Notes: generated by a model from the letters alone, not told the origin. A stretch of 64,000 nt of DNA from Crocinitomicaceae bacterium (GCA_002713215.1 PAVO01000006.1:36564-100563); one strand, 5' to 3'. Numbered from the stretch's first letter, positions 27,766 through 37,983 are shown. Numbers and translations are program-made.

Positions 27766-30700
27766 TTGTTGTACTCTCATCGCATATTAGCGACACTCAT
27801 CGTGGTCGTACTTGCCATTGGTTCTAAATCGGCTTTTGCCGGTAATGAGTCAAGCGGGTACCTGGAGTTTGGAGGCTACCTTATTCAACCGCTCGACAGT
27901 GGAGATTCGGAAAAAGTTAAGCTACGTTATCCTATAAAAGATTCAGAAAGTACCGGAATTGGTGAAGACTCAAAAGGAGGCGTGGACATGGCAGATCCGT
28001 CCAATTTAAAATCCGAGGTAAAATACAATCCTGAAACCGGAAAGTATGAGGTAACTCAAAAAATTGGAGATATAAACTACCGGCCTCCAACCTACATGGA
28101 TTTTGACGAGTACCTGGAATATACCAAAAAGAAATCCATGTCTGATTACTGGTTAGATAAACAGTCGGCGGAGAATGAATTTGAGGGAGAAAAATCCAAG
28201 GCATTTCAACCGGAACTTAAGATTAAAAGTAAACTCTTTGATCGGGTATTCGGTGGTGATAAGATTGACCTTAAACCTTCCGGGTCGGCAGAGCTTTCTT
28301 TTGGTTTAAGAATAAGCAAGACCGATAACCCGGCTATTCCGATTCGAAATAGGAGGGTAACCACGTTCCAGTTTGACCAAAACATGCAGATTAATCTCAT
28401 TGGAAGTATTGGGGATAAAATGAAAATTACTACCAACTACAACACCCAGGCAACCTTCGATTTTCAAAATCAATTTAAAATAGATTATACAGGATACGAA
28501 GATGAGATCATTCAAAAGATTGAGCTAGGTAATGTAAGCCTCCCATTAAACAGCCAATTAATAACCGGAAGTCAGAGTCTGTTTGGAGTAAAAACCAAAT
28601 TGAAATTTGGACGAATGACCATGACTACTGTCCTTTCACAAGATAAGGGGCAAAAAAGTGAAATTGAAACCAAGGGAGGAGCCCAGGTAAATGAATTTGA
28701 AGTTAGGGCTGATAATTATGAAGCTAACAAACACTTTTTCCTTGATCAGTTTTTCCGTGATACGTATGAAGATGCAATTGCTGACCCAATGGTATTAAAC
28801 ACTGGAGTTAACATTACCCGAATAGAAGTTTGGGTTACCAATACCAGAACAAGCGGCGAGTCACCCAGGGATATTCTTGCATTTCAGGATTTAGGTCAAT
28901 CAGGAACTGACCTTGAAAAATTCTACAATGCCAGATGGCCCATTGGAGGAACTCCTCCCTGGCCTCACAACACTCACAATAGTTTGTATGCAGAAATAAA
29001 TGGTCCCAATGGATTTAATGGTATTGAAAACCGTTCCATGGAACAAGCAACTCCGATACTGAGTAATAAAATGAATCTTGATCCGAGAATGGATTACCAG
29101 CGCGTCGAATTTGCCAAGAAACTACAGCCCAATGAATATACTTTACATCCGCAGCTGGGTTATATTTCGTTGAAACAACAAATAAATACCAATCAGGTGT
29201 TGGCTGTAGCTTTTGAATATACCCTGAATGGAAGAACATACCAGGTTGGGGAATTTTCCATGGAGTTGGCAGAGAAACCGTTGTTGGTTAAAATGCTAAA
29301 ATCAACTGAAACCAATACACGAGTACCCATGTGGAAACTGATGATGAAGAATATTTATAGCATTGGTGCGTATCGGGTAAAGAAAGAAGGATTCCGTTTC
29401 GACGTGTGGTACCTGGATCAAAACAAAGGAGTGGACATCAATTTTATTCCTCAACCTGAATTGAACGATATGAGTTTGGTTCAGTTACTAGGAATGGATA
29501 CCCTTGACTTTAATGGGCAGCCCAGGCGCGATGGACTATTTGATTTTATTGATGGAATAACCATTAATACCCAAAACGGAAGAATAATAATTCCACGTGT
29601 GGAACCTTTTGGAGATGGTTTACGCAAGGCTATAAACAGAACGGTCTCTGACCCTATTCGGGCAGAGGCTTACATTAGGACCTATGCTTTTGATTCCCTC
29701 TATACCAATACTCAGGCTGATGCCAAGGTTCGGTTCCCGGAGCGAAACAGGTTTAGTTTGAAAGGAAAGTATCAGAGTGAGTCGAGCAATGAAATTCCGT
29801 TAAACGCATTAAATGTGCCCGAAGGTTCGGTAACTGTTACCGCCGGAGGACAGAAATTAACAGAGAATGTTGACTATACCGTGGATTACAATTTGGGTCG
29901 GGTAAAAATAATTAACCAGTCCATTATTGAATCGGGGCAGCCCATTAAAGTATCACTGGAAAGTAATCAGCTATTTGCGCAGCAACAAAAGAACTTTTTT
30001 GCCCATAGAATGGACTACAAAATCTCAGATGATTTCTTGATTGGAGGAACGGTAATGCGACTTTGGGAAAGGCCACTTACTCAAAAAGTGGATATAGGAT
30101 ACGAGCCAATTGCTAACTGGATCTGGGGATTGGATTTCAGCTACCGAACTGAGTTGCCATGGCTAACTCGTGTTGTAGACATGATACCTGGAATTGACAC
30201 CAAGGAAAAGTCCACACTTTCAGTTTCAGGGGAGTTTGCACAACTATTGCCCGGACATTCCAAAGCCATTGGAAAGGATGGAAACTCGTATATCGACGAT
30301 TTTGAAGGAAGTCAGAATTCAATTTCATTACTATCACAAAATTTCTGGTTCCATTCCAGTACCCCGCGAAACCAAAATGATTTATTTCCTGAAGGGGAAC
30401 TTTTTGACAATAAAGCTTCCGGAATTAACCGTGCCCTTATAAACTGGAAGGTAATTGATCCGACTTTTTATGATCCTTCAAGGGGGCCAGGTAATGTAGT
30501 TGGTGATCAGGTTATGTTATCCAATCACTTTATGCGGCAGGTATTGCAACAAGAAGTTTTTCCAGAGAGACAATTACCGCCGGGAACAATTCAGAATATA
30601 AATATGTTCGATTTATCATTTTATCCCGGTGAGAAGGGGCCTTATAATTATGACGTAGATGGTAAAGATGCTTCAGGTAGATTATATGGAGCAGGAATTG

Positions 30701-33700
30701 ACTCTGCTGGTCAGTTGAACGACCCCGGAAGTCGCTGGGGTGGAATTGTTAGGCGCATCGATCAAAATGATTTTGAAGCTTCGAATATCGAGTATATCCA
30801 GTTTTGGGTAATGGATCCATTTAATGACGACTATGAAGGAGATGAACAAAATGGAGAACTAATCTTTAACCTGGGAAATATTTCCGAGGACATTATGTAT
30901 GATGGTCAAAAAATATTTGAGCAATTATTGCCTAAAAATGATGTTGAATTAGCTGACCCGGAAAGGCAAACATTCAGTAATTTGGGTAGGGTTACACTCG
31001 GTAATTCCTTCGCAACAGGGTTTGATAATGACCCTGCAACTCTTCCGTACCAGGATATTGGGCTTGATGGTCTAAGAAGTATTGGAAGTAATCAGGAGGC
31101 TGAATTTCATAAGGATTACATTGATCAGGCGAATGGGGTCCTTATAGATGATGCTAAAGCAAAAGTGCTTTCAGACCCTTCCAACGATGACTTTAAGCAT
31201 TATTTTGATGCTAGTTATGATAATTCGAGTGCGGATATCTTGGAGAGGTATAAACTTTTTAACGGAGTTGAGGGCAATTCAGCGTCTAACAACGACCGGG
31301 TTGGAGATATCAAACCCAACCAGGAGGATATAAATAGAGACAATACCATCAATCAAACCGAAGCTTATTACCAGTATCGTGTGGCTATATCACAGGATGC
31401 TTTATCTCCTGATAAAGTGGGGACCAATTTTATTTCGGATTACAAAAAAACAACCGTAAGTACAGCTGATGGGAGAAAAAGAGATGTAGACTGGTACCTG
31501 TTTCGAATTCCTGTGCGTTCACCCAAAAGAACGAGTCATGGAAACATTAATGATTTAAGATCTGTGTTTTTTATGAGAATGATTATGCGCGGATTTACTA
31601 ACCCTGTTCACCTTCGATTTGCCCGATTAGAATTGGTTAGGGGAGAATGGCGACGCTATGAAGAAGAAATTGATGATAATCCGGAAGGAGTAACTACGGA
31701 TTACGAAGTCGACTTTAACGTAGGTGCAGTTAACCTGGAAGAACACAGCTCTAAAGTTCCGGTAAACTATGTGCTTCCGCCAGATATTCAAAGGGAAATC
31801 AATGTAAATACTACCAGCCTTCAGCAAATTAATGAACAGTCCTTGCAAATGACGGTTTGTGACCTGCCCGATGGTTTAGCTAAAGCCACTTATAGGAATA
31901 CCAATCTTGATTTGAGAATGTATGGAAAACTAAAAATGTATGTCCATGCAGAAACACTTGCCGATCAAGATGATTTGCAAGATGACGATCTGAATATATT
32001 TATTCGTTTAGGAAGCGATTTTTCTTCGAACTACTACGAGTATGAGTTGCCAATGAAAGTAACCCCTCCAGGTAGCTATAACCCTGAACATGAACCACAC
32101 CAAAGAATTGTTTGGCCCGATGCAAATAAAATTGAGCTGGATTTGGATGCACTTACCAACCTGAAAATTGATCGGGAGAAAAGGATTCTTCAAGGTGAAA
32201 CCGATCTGCTCTCCAAACGAAGGTATGTTGGTGGATTTGAAGGTGGAAACATTTATGTTGTAGGTAATCCTAACCTAGCTGAGGTAAAAACTATAATGAT
32301 TGGAGTTAGAAATCCAAGAAAAATTCCGGGAGACATTAACGATGACGGAACGAATAAATGTGCAGAAGTCTGGGTTAATGAACTTCGTTTGAGTGACTTT
32401 GATCAAACCAATGGTTGGGCAACTGTTGGGCAAGCGAATCTTAAAATGGCAGATTTGGCAAACATTGTTGTTAGTGGAGGTTATAGTACACCTGGTTGGG
32501 GAAGCCTTGATAAGAAGGTTAGCGAGCGACAAAAGGATACACGAAAGAATTATTCAGCTTCTGCAGCCGTAAACCTGGATAAATTTTTCCCGGAAAAATG
32601 GGGTGTCAAGTTACCCATGTATGCAAGCTATAATGCAGATATAAAAGATCCTCAATTTTCGCCACTTGCTCCCGATATTGAGTTTAAAGATTACGTAAAC
32701 GCATGGGAGACCAAGGCTCAGCAGGATTCAGTAAAGAAAGTAATGCAGGATAGAACAACAAGAAAGTCGCTCAACTTTACCAATGTCAGAAAGGAAAAAA
32801 CATCACAAAAAATATCGACACCACTCGACATATCTAACTTTAGTGTCAGTTATGCATATACCGAAGAAAACCACACCGACTACGAAATTCAACGCGACTT
32901 AACTAAAAACACGAAAGTAGGGCTGACTTATAACTACAGCTTACAACCGAAACCCCTTAAACCCCTGGCCAAAGTAAAAATGCTCCGGGAAAGTGATTAC
33001 CTCAAGTTGGCACGAGAAATGAACTTTTATTACTTGCCGAAATCTTTCAGCTTTACCACCAACATGAACCGGATTTACCAGGCCTTTCAAATGCGAAATA
33101 CAAACCCTGGACTTACAGCAAGGCTTCCGGAATTTTACAACAAACAGTTTACCTGGGACCGTGGTTTTAATTTTAAATATGACTTAACGAAAAACCTGAA
33201 ATTCGATTTTGCAGCCAATAGTAAGTCGCTAATTCTTGAACCGAAAGGAGTAGCAGAGAGAAACAAAAATGAAAATGGTGAATATGATAATTGGAAAAAT
33301 TATGTTTGGAATGGAACCGACTCAACCAGGGGAATTTGGAAAGGAGGTGAAAAGACCAATTACAACCATTCATCCAACTTAAACTATAAAGTTCCGCTTG
33401 ATTATATTCCAATATTGAATTGGGTAAATTCAAATATTCGATACGGAGCAACCTACAGTTGGCAAAGGGCTCCCATTGGAAGAGAAACCATTGGTAATAC
33501 GGTTCAGAACTCGAATTCCATTAATGTAAATGGAAATTTCAATATGCGTAAGCTTTACCAAAAATGGGACTATTTGAAGCAGGTAGAGCGAAGAGCAAGA
33601 AGGCACCAGCAAATGAAAAACAGGCCAAAACCCAAACCAGTAAAATCTATTGATGAAAATGCTGATGGAGCTAAGAATGACACCATTAAGAAACCGAAAA

Positions 33701-35115
33701 AACCAAAATCGGATTACACCTTTGTAGACCGAATGGCCAAATTATTAATGAGTGTAAACAGTGCCAACATGACCTATTCAAGAACCAGGGGGACCATGGT
33801 TCCGGGTTGGGGAAAAGATGGTAGAATACTGGGTATGGATGGTGATGCACCTGGTTGGGATTTTATTTTTGGTCAGCAGTATGAATCCCAGGGAGATAAC
33901 ACTTTTTGGAAAAAAGCAGGAGACAACGGATGGTTGAAAACTGAATCGAACATAAATTATCGGGTCTCGCAAACCTATAGTGAAAATATTACCTATCGAT
34001 TTTCGGCAGAGCCCATTCGTGATTTAAGGCTTACATTCAATGGTACCAAGCGAGAATCCTGGAATTATTCACTTTTTTACCGTTATGACTCTACATCCTC
34101 AACCCAGGAAAAAGCACGATACGTAGAAGAAAGTCCCGTGAGGCAGGGAACCTATTCAGTTTCATTCTGGTCACTTAGAACAAGTTTGGTTAAGGATGAT
34201 AAAACAACAGGATCGAACAGAACCTTTGAAGAGTTCCTGGCAAACAGGCAAACCATTTCGCAACGACTTGGAGAAGAAGATCCGAATTCAACGGGAGAAC
34301 ATGAACAGCATGCTGGATATTCAGAGGGATATGGACCTACCAGTGCCGATGTATTAATTCCTTCCTTTTTGGCCGCCTATTCTGGTAAAAGTGCTTCCAG
34401 GCAAAATTTAAATGTATTCAAGAATTTACCAGCCCTAAACTATAGGATTCAGTACAATGGATTGGGAAAACTAGCGGTACTCAAAAAGATTTTTAGAAGT
34501 GTGACAGTTAGCAGTGGTTATACTTCTACGATGACCGTTGGAGGTTACGTTCAGAATCAGCGATATGGAGAAATAGACACCATTACCGGTGAACTGGCTT
34601 TTGACCTGGATAGTAATTATTATTCCCAGTTTCAGTACAATAACATTACCATTTCAGAGCAATTTAGTCCATTGGTTAACGTGGACATGCAATTTAAAAA
34701 CAAGGTTACTACACGTTTCGAATACAAAAAGGGGAGAACCATTGGGTTAAATGTTGGAAGTGCACAAATTCTGGAAACGAAAACGGAAGGATTTACTATT
34801 GGAATGGGTTATCAGTTCCCTATGACTTTTCCAGTAACCATTAAAGGAAAAAAGCCTAAATCTGATTTGAAAATGCGTGGTGATTTTTCATTTAGGAAGA
34901 ACAAAACCATTATCCGAAAAATTATTGACGAAACACATACTCCAACTGCAGGCCAAAATGTGCTTAGCCTGAAAATAACTATGGATTATGCACTAACCAA
35001 GAGTCTTAATTTAAGGCTGTTTTACGACTATGTATTGAATATACCTCAAATTTCAAACTCGTTTAGAACGGCTAATACTAATTTCGGGTTTAGCTTAAGG
35101 TTTAGCATTTCGTAA
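27766..35115 (+). CDS. sprA: Type IX secretion translocon SprA (Sov)
   Basis: 2449 residues, in the size range of SprA/Sov, the 36-strand outer membrane pore through which T9SS substrates leave the cell. No ATG is available near the 5' end: an in-frame TAG is at 27754 and the first ATG codon lies about 76 residues in. The TTG at 27766 (or 27769) gives a good signal peptide, LYSHRILATLIVVVLAIGSKSAFA, and is chosen for that reason. SprA-type features include the early ELSFGLRISKTDNPAIPIRNRR region, FNYNTQATFDFQNQFK-like barrel strands, long Tyr-rich strands throughout, and a terminal aromatic/Ser strand (FGFSLRFSIS). No T9SS substrates with C-terminal sorting domains are seen nearby. Confidence 0.93.
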   Translation: MLYSHRILATLIVVVLAIGSKSAFAGNESSGYLEFGGYLIQPLDSGDSEKVKLRYPIKDSESTGIGEDSKGGVDMADPSNLKSEVKYNPETGKYEVTQKIGDINYRPPTYMDFDEYLEYTKKKSMSDYWLDKQSAENEFEGEKSKAFQPELKIKSKLFDRVFGGDKIDLKPSGSAELSFGLRISKTDNPAIPIRNRRVTTFQFDQNMQINLIGSIGDKMKITTNYNTQATFDFQNQFKIDYTGYEDEIIQKIELGNVSLPLNSQLITGSQSLFGVKTKLKFGRMTMTTVLSQDKGQKSEIETKGGAQVNEFEVRADNYEANKHFFLDQFFRDTYEDAIADPMVLNTGVNITRIEVWVTNTRTSGESPRDILAFQDLGQSGTDLEKFYNARWPIGGTPPWPHNTHNSLYAEINGPNGFNGIENRSMEQATPILSNKMNLDPRMDYQRVEFAKKLQPNEYTLHPQLGYISLKQQINTNQVLAVAFEYTLNGRTYQVGEFSMELAEKPLLVKMLKSTETNTRVPMWKLMMKNIYSIGAYRVKKEGFRFDVWYLDQNKGVDINFIPQPELNDMSLVQLLGMDTLDFNGQPRRDGLFDFIDGITINTQNGRIIIPRVEPFGDGLRKAINRTVSDPIRAEAYIRTYAFDSLYTNTQADAKVRFPERNRFSLKGKYQSESSNEIPLNALNVPEGSVTVTAGGQKLTENVDYTVDYNLGRVKIINQSIIESGQPIKVSLESNQLFAQQQKNFFAHRMDYKISDDFLIGGTVMRLWERPLTQKVDIGYEPIANWIWGLDFSYRTELPWLTRVVDMIPGIDTKEKSTLSVSGEFAQLLPGHSKAIGKDGNSYIDDFEGSQNSISLLSQNFWFHSSTPRNQNDLFPEGELFDNKASGINRALINWKVIDPTFYDPSRGPGNVVGDQVMLSNHFMRQVLQQEVFPERQLPPGTIQNINMFDLSFYPGEKGPYNYDVDGKDASGRLYGAGIDSAGQLNDPGSRWGGIVRRIDQNDFEASNIEYIQFWVMDPFNDDYEGDEQNGELIFNLGNISEDIMYDGQKIFEQLLPKNDVELADPERQTFSNLGRVTLGNSFATGFDNDPATLPYQDIGLDGLRSIGSNQEAEFHKDYIDQANGVLIDDAKAKVLSDPSNDDFKHYFDASYDNSSADILERYKLFNGVEGNSASNNDRVGDIKPNQEDINRDNTINQTEAYYQYRVAISQDALSPDKVGTNFISDYKKTTVSTADGRKRDVDWYLFRIPVRSPKRTSHGNINDLRSVFFMRMIMRGFTNPVHLRFARLELVRGEWRRYEEEIDDNPEGVTTDYEVDFNVGAVNLEEHSSKVPVNYVLPPDIQREINVNTTSLQQINEQSLQMTVCDLPDGLAKATYRNTNLDLRMYGKLKMYVHAETLADQDDLQDDDLNIFIRLGSDFSSNYYEYELPMKVTPPGSYNPEHEPHQRIVWPDANKIELDLDALTNLKIDREKRILQGETDLLSKRRYVGGFEGGNIYVVGNPNLAEVKTIMIGVRNPRKIPGDINDDGTNKCAEVWVNELRLSDFDQTNGWATVGQANLKMADLANIVVSGGYSTPGWGSLDKKVSERQKDTRKNYSASAAVNLDKFFPEKWGVKLPMYASYNADIKDPQFSPLAPDIEFKDYVNAWETKAQQDSVKKVMQDRTTRKSLNFTNVRKEKTSQKISTPLDISNFSVSYAYTEENHTDYEIQRDLTKNTKVGLTYNYSLQPKPLKPLAKVKMLRESDYLKLAREMNFYYLPKSFSFTTNMNRIYQAFQMRNTNPGLTARLPEFYNKQFTWDRGFNFKYDLTKNLKFDFAANSKSLILEPKGVAERNKNENGEYDNWKNYVWNGTDSTRGIWKGGEKTNYNHSSNLNYKVPLDYIPILNWVNSNIRYGATYSWQRAPIGRETIGNTVQNSNSINVNGNFNMRKLYQKWDYLKQVERRARRHQQMKNRPKPKPVKSIDENADGAKNDTIKKPKKPKSDYTFVDRMAKLLMSVNSANMTYSRTRGTMVPGWGKDGRILGMDGDAPGWDFIFGQQYESQGDNTFWKKAGDNGWLKTESNINYRVSQTYSENITYRFSAEPIRDLRLTFNGTKRESWNYSLFYRYDSTSSTQEKARYVEESPVRQGTYSVSFWSLRTSLVKDDKTTGSNRTFEEFLANRQTISQRLGEEDPNSTGEHEQHAGYSEGYGPTSADVLIPSFLAAYSGKSASRQNLNVFKNLPALNYRIQYNGLGKLAVLKKIFRSVTVSSGYTSTMTVGGYVQNQRYGEIDTITGELAFDLDSNYYSQFQYNNITISEQFSPLVNVDMQFKNKVTTRFEYKKGRTIGLNVGSAQILETKTEGFTIGMGYQFPMTFPVTIKGKKPKSDLKMRGDFSFRKNKTIIRKIIDETHTPTAGQNVLSLKITMDYALTKSLNLRLFYDYVLNIPQISNSFRTANTNFGFSLRFSIS

Positions 35116-35160
35116 TATAATGAGGGTAAATTTGAAAGCCGTTGAAATCCATGATGTCCT

Positions 35161-35190
35161 TTTGTAATAAGGAGGTAAAAACTATATTTG
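35161..35190 (+). promoter_or_regulatory. Bacteroidota promoter of gcvH (TTTG-N18-TATATTTG)
   Basis: TTTG at 35161-35164, an 18-base spacer and TATATTTG at 35183-35190 match the full -33/-7 consensus of Bacteroidota sigma-A promoters. gcvH begins 23 bases after the box. Confidence 0.75.
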
Positions 35191-35212
35191 CTGGCTCATA
35201 AAAATTAAAGAA

Positions 35213-35590
35213 ATGAATATCCCTGCTGAATTGAAATACACCAAAGACCATGAATGGATAAAAGTTGATGGAGATATGTTGACCATTGGTATAACTGATT
35301 TTGCTCAAGGTGAACTGGGTGATATTGTTTATTTGGAAATCGAAACAGAAGGAGAGACCTTAGGCAAGGAAGAGGTTTTTGGTACCGTTGAGGCAGTAAA
35401 AACTGTATCTGATTTGTTTATGCCGGTTTCCGGTGAAGTAGTTGAAGTGAACGAAAGTTTAGCCGACAGTCCGGAGTCTGTTAATTCCGATCCATATGAT
35501 GCAGGTTGGATGATCAAAGTGAAAATGAGCGATGCATCCGAGTTGGATGGTCTGTTAAGCGCCGATGCTTATCAGGAATTAATAGCCTAG
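35213..35590 (+). CDS. gcvH: Glycine cleavage system H protein
   Basis: 125 residues, full length. GcvH carries the lipoyl arm that shuttles the aminomethyl group between the P, T and L proteins of glycine cleavage. The lipoylated lysine is Lys63 in [13 protein letters not shown]. The opening [13 protein letters not shown] and closing AYQELI are standard. No gcvP, gcvT or lipoylation genes are adjacent. It has its own well-formed promoter. No clear terminator follows; the TonB cluster begins about 155 bases later. Confidence 0.97.
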   Translation: MNIPAELKYTKDHEWIKVDGDMLTIGITDFAQGELGDIVYLEIETEGETLGKEEVFGTVEAVKTVSDLFMPVSGEVVEVNESLADSPESVNSDPYDAGWMIKVKMSDASELDGLLSADAYQELIA

Positions 35591-35687
35591 TATTGTTCAC
35601 GGATCGGTTTGAGTTATATTGCATTAGCATTTAACTTAAATTGAATGTTAAGATTTTTCATAAAATCAATTCAAAGAATAATATTAA

Positions 35688-35695
35688 TAAATTTG
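35688..35695 (+). promoter_or_regulatory. Possible -7 box (TAAATTTG) ahead of the first TonB gene
   Basis: TAAATTTG fits TAnnTTTG and lies 50 bases before the first TonB-like start in a 155-base intergenic stretch. No clear -33 element; apart from this box I see nothing else in that gap. Confidence 0.35.
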
Positions 35696-35745
35696 AAGCC
35701 TATAATTATTGACTCACTGCCAATGCAGTTGTAATCTAGAATAAC

Positions 35746-36426
35746 TTGGAAGCAAAAAAAAATCCACAAGCAGACTTAGAGAAACGAAAAGGTCTTTTGT
35801 TTCAGTTGGGAATTGTACTTGCCCTGGCCTTGGTGCTTGTTGCGTTTGAATGGGCGCAATTTGAAAGAACAAATAGTGAGTTAGGGAAATTAAATGTTGA
35901 GTTGGAGGAAGAAGAAATGATTCCAATTACACAGCAGACACCACCACCACCGCCACCACCGCCACCACCGCCTCAAACCATTGTGTTAGAGATTGTGGAA
36001 GATGATGAGGAAGTAGAAGAAGACCTGGAATTAGATACTGAAGCGGATGAAGATACGGAAGTTGAGATCGTAGAAGTAGAAGAAGAAGAAGCAATTGTAG
36101 AAGATGAAATTTTCACTTTCGTTGAGGAGCAACCTACTTTTCCTGGTGGAGAAGCGAAAATGCGTGAATATTTGGCCAAGAATACCAAATTCCCACCAAT
36201 GGCAAAGGATGCCGGGATTCAGGGGATTGTGTATTTGACTTTTGTGGTAAATAAGAAGGGCGAAATCTCCGATGTTCGAATATTACGTGGAATTGGTGGA
36301 GGTTGTGACGAAGAAGCCATTCGTGTTGTAAAAGGGATGCCTAACTGGAACCCTGGTAAGCAAAGGGGAAGGCCTGTAAGCGTTCAGTTTAACCTTCCAA
36401 TGCGTTTTATATTACGTGGAGGTTGA
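35746..36426 (+). CDS. TonB family energy transducer (paralogue 1)
   Basis: 226 residues from a TTG start. The start is supported by the N-terminus EAKKNPQADLEKRK, which aligns with the starts of the two next paralogues. One transmembrane helix (about 17-35, ends in FEWAQFE) anchors it in the inner membrane. A run of eleven prolines (66-76) is followed by a strongly acidic linker (about 80-125), unlike the basic Pro-Lys linker of classical TonB. The C-terminal TonB domain (about 137-226) has FPPMAKDAGIQGIVYLTFVV and GGGCDEEAIRVVKGMPNWNPG. TonB passes proton-motive energy from ExbBD to outer membrane receptors. No exbBD here. Terminator follows at 36451. Confidence 0.88.
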   Translation: MEAKKNPQADLEKRKGLLFQLGIVLALALVLVAFEWAQFERTNSELGKLNVELEEEEMIPITQQTPPPPPPPPPPPQTIVLEIVEDDEEVEEDLELDTEADEDTEVEIVEVEEEEAIVEDEIFTFVEEQPTFPGGEAKMREYLAKNTKFPPMAKDAGIQGIVYLTFVVNKKGEISDVRILRGIGGGCDEEAIRVVKGMPNWNPGKQRGRPVSVQFNLPMRFILRGG

Positions 36427-36450
36427 TTTTAACTAAAATATTTTGAGATT

Positions 36451-36480
36451 AAAGGCCGGGATTCCCGGCCTTTTCTTTTT
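36451..36480 (+). terminator. Intrinsic terminator after TonB paralogue 1
   Basis: AAAGGCCGG and CCGGCCTTT pair in a 9-bp stem with a short loop (GATT), followed by a T-rich tract. It separates the first TonB gene from the second. Confidence 0.9.
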
Positions 36481-36583
36481 CCGTAGTCCGCAGTTGGCTC
36501 GGTCTATATGCGGAATTTATTTTTTGGTAAAGTATTTGTGTTTCCTTGAATAAAATTTCTTATTCACTAAAAATCAAATACCT

Positions 36584-37273
36584 ATGGAATCGAAAAAATC
36601 CCCCCGGCTAAATTTAGAAAAAGGAAAAATCTACCGCTTTCAAATTGGAATTGTCCTGGGTTTATCCCTGGCACTGGTTGCATTTGAATGGTCGCACATT
36701 GAGTACACTCCAACCATTAAGTACGCAGTAGAAGTAGGTGAGGAAACCGAGATTATGAAAAACTACAAGATCATCAAGGATCCGATTCCTGAATTAAAGA
36801 AGGTAAAGAAACCAAGTGATCAGATTAATGTGGTAAAAGACATTGTTGAACCAGTGGTGAAAAAAGAAGAACCGGTTAAACAAGCAGAACCAATAAAGGA
36901 TGTGGTTTTAAGCAATATGCCATTTGACGAAGAGGAGGAAGAGGAAGAACCTGAAATATTCACCTTCGTTGAGGAAATGCCCGAATTCATCGGTGGGGAA
37001 GAGGCGATGTATAAGTTTATTGGCAAAAATGTAAAGTTTCCATTCATGGCTAAGGAAGCCAGAATTCAGGGGATTGTATATCTAACTTTCATTGTAATGG
37101 AAGATGGTACCATCGATGAAATAAAAGTAATGCGGGGCATTGGAGGGGGTTGTGATGAAGAAGCAATTCGCGTAATTAAAGCGATGCCAAACTGGAAGCC
37201 AGGTAAACAACGAGGACGACCGGTCCGGGTTCAGTTTAATATGCCTTTTCGATTTACCCTTAAAAAAGGATAG
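36584..37273 (+). CDS. TonB family energy transducer (paralogue 2)
   Basis: 229 residues with an ATG start. The N-terminus ESKKSPRLNLEKGK and helix (about 18-35, ending FEWSHIE) match paralogue 1. The linker (about 50-125) differs: it has no proline run, is first Lys/Pro-rich and then ends in a cluster of glutamates. The C-terminal TonB domain (about 130-229) is very close to paralogue 1, with FPFMAKEARIQGIVYLTFIV and GGGCDEEAIRVIKAMPNWKPGKQRGRPV. It is followed only 3 bases later by paralogue 3, so these two form an operon behind the terminator at 36451. Confidence 0.88.
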   Translation: MESKKSPRLNLEKGKIYRFQIGIVLGLSLALVAFEWSHIEYTPTIKYAVEVGEETEIMKNYKIIKDPIPELKKVKKPSDQINVVKDIVEPVVKKEEPVKQAEPIKDVVLSNMPFDEEEEEEEPEIFTFVEEMPEFIGGEEAMYKFIGKNVKFPFMAKEARIQGIVYLTFIVMEDGTIDEIKVMRGIGGGCDEEAIRVIKAMPNWKPGKQRGRPVRVQFNMPFRFTLKKG

Positions 37274-37276
37274 GCC

Positions 37277-37963
37277 GTGAAAGCAAAAAAGAATACCCGG
37301 ATTAATCTCGAAAAACGAAAAAAATACTTCTTCCAAATTGGATTGGTTTTGTCACTTTCCTTTGTATTGGTTGCATTTGAATGGGCGCAATTTGAAGAAA
37401 GGGATCCTTGGGACTGTCAATTACCTATAGAAATGGGAGAGGAGGTTGAAATAATTCCAATTGCCTATCAAAAAGCGTTACCACCACCTCCCCCGTCACC
37501 ACCTTCCAATCTGGCTATAATGAACCTGGTTGATGACATTGAAAATAATGTAGAAGACCTTGAAGATTTTGAAAGCGAAGAAGTTGATGAAGAGGAAATT
37601 GTACTTAAAGAAATAGTGGAAGAAGTGGAAATAATTGATGAAGAACCTATTTATGTACCTTTTCCGGAGCATGATGCTACTTATAGAGGTGGATTAAGTG
37701 AGCTTTATAGATTTCTTCATAAGAATTTGAATTATCCAGCTGAAGCAAAAAGGAAGAAAATAGAAGGAAAAGTATATTGTGAATTTGTTGTTATGGAAGA
37801 TGGCAGTATTGGTGATGTAGTTCTTCGCAACAGAATTGGTGGAGGATGCGATGAAGAAGCTCTCCGTGTAATTAAGCTAATGCCTGGGTGGAACCCTGCA
37901 AGACAAGGAGAAAGAAAAGTGAGGACTTCCAGGGTCATTCCCATAAATTTTCAGATCAACTAA
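37277..37963 (+). CDS. TonB family energy transducer (paralogue 3)
   Basis: 228 residues from a GTG start, chosen because KAKKNTRINLEKRKK aligns with the N-termini of the other two copies. The helix (about 18-36) ends in FEWAQFE. A short proline-rich stretch (PPPPPSPP) precedes a long acidic linker. The C-terminal domain is the most divergent of the three: the opening TYRGGLSELYRFLHKNLNYP and the end RKVRTSRVIPINFQIN depart from copies 1 and 2, while GGGCDEEALRVIKLMPGWNPA is kept. This suggests a different receptor set. A terminator follows at 37984. Confidence 0.87.
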   Translation: MKAKKNTRINLEKRKKYFFQIGLVLSLSFVLVAFEWAQFEERDPWDCQLPIEMGEEVEIIPIAYQKALPPPPPSPPSNLAIMNLVDDIENNVEDLEDFESEEVDEEEIVLKEIVEEVEIIDEEPIYVPFPEHDATYRGGLSELYRFLHKNLNYPAEAKRKKIEGKVYCEFVVMEDGSIGDVVLRNRIGGGCDEEALRVIKLMPGWNPARQGERKVRTSRVIPINFQIN

Positions 37964-37983
37964 CATCAATCACACTATATAGA

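Noticed and set aside
35941..35974. Short repeated CCACCACCG units, considered as a microsatellite or CRISPR-like repeat
   Set aside because: They encode the in-frame proline run of the TonB linker; there are no spacers and the length is ordinary.
35973..36188. Minus-strand frame rich in serine within the first TonB gene
   Set aside because: It is a product of GAA/GAG codons in the acidic linker read backwards and has no independent support.
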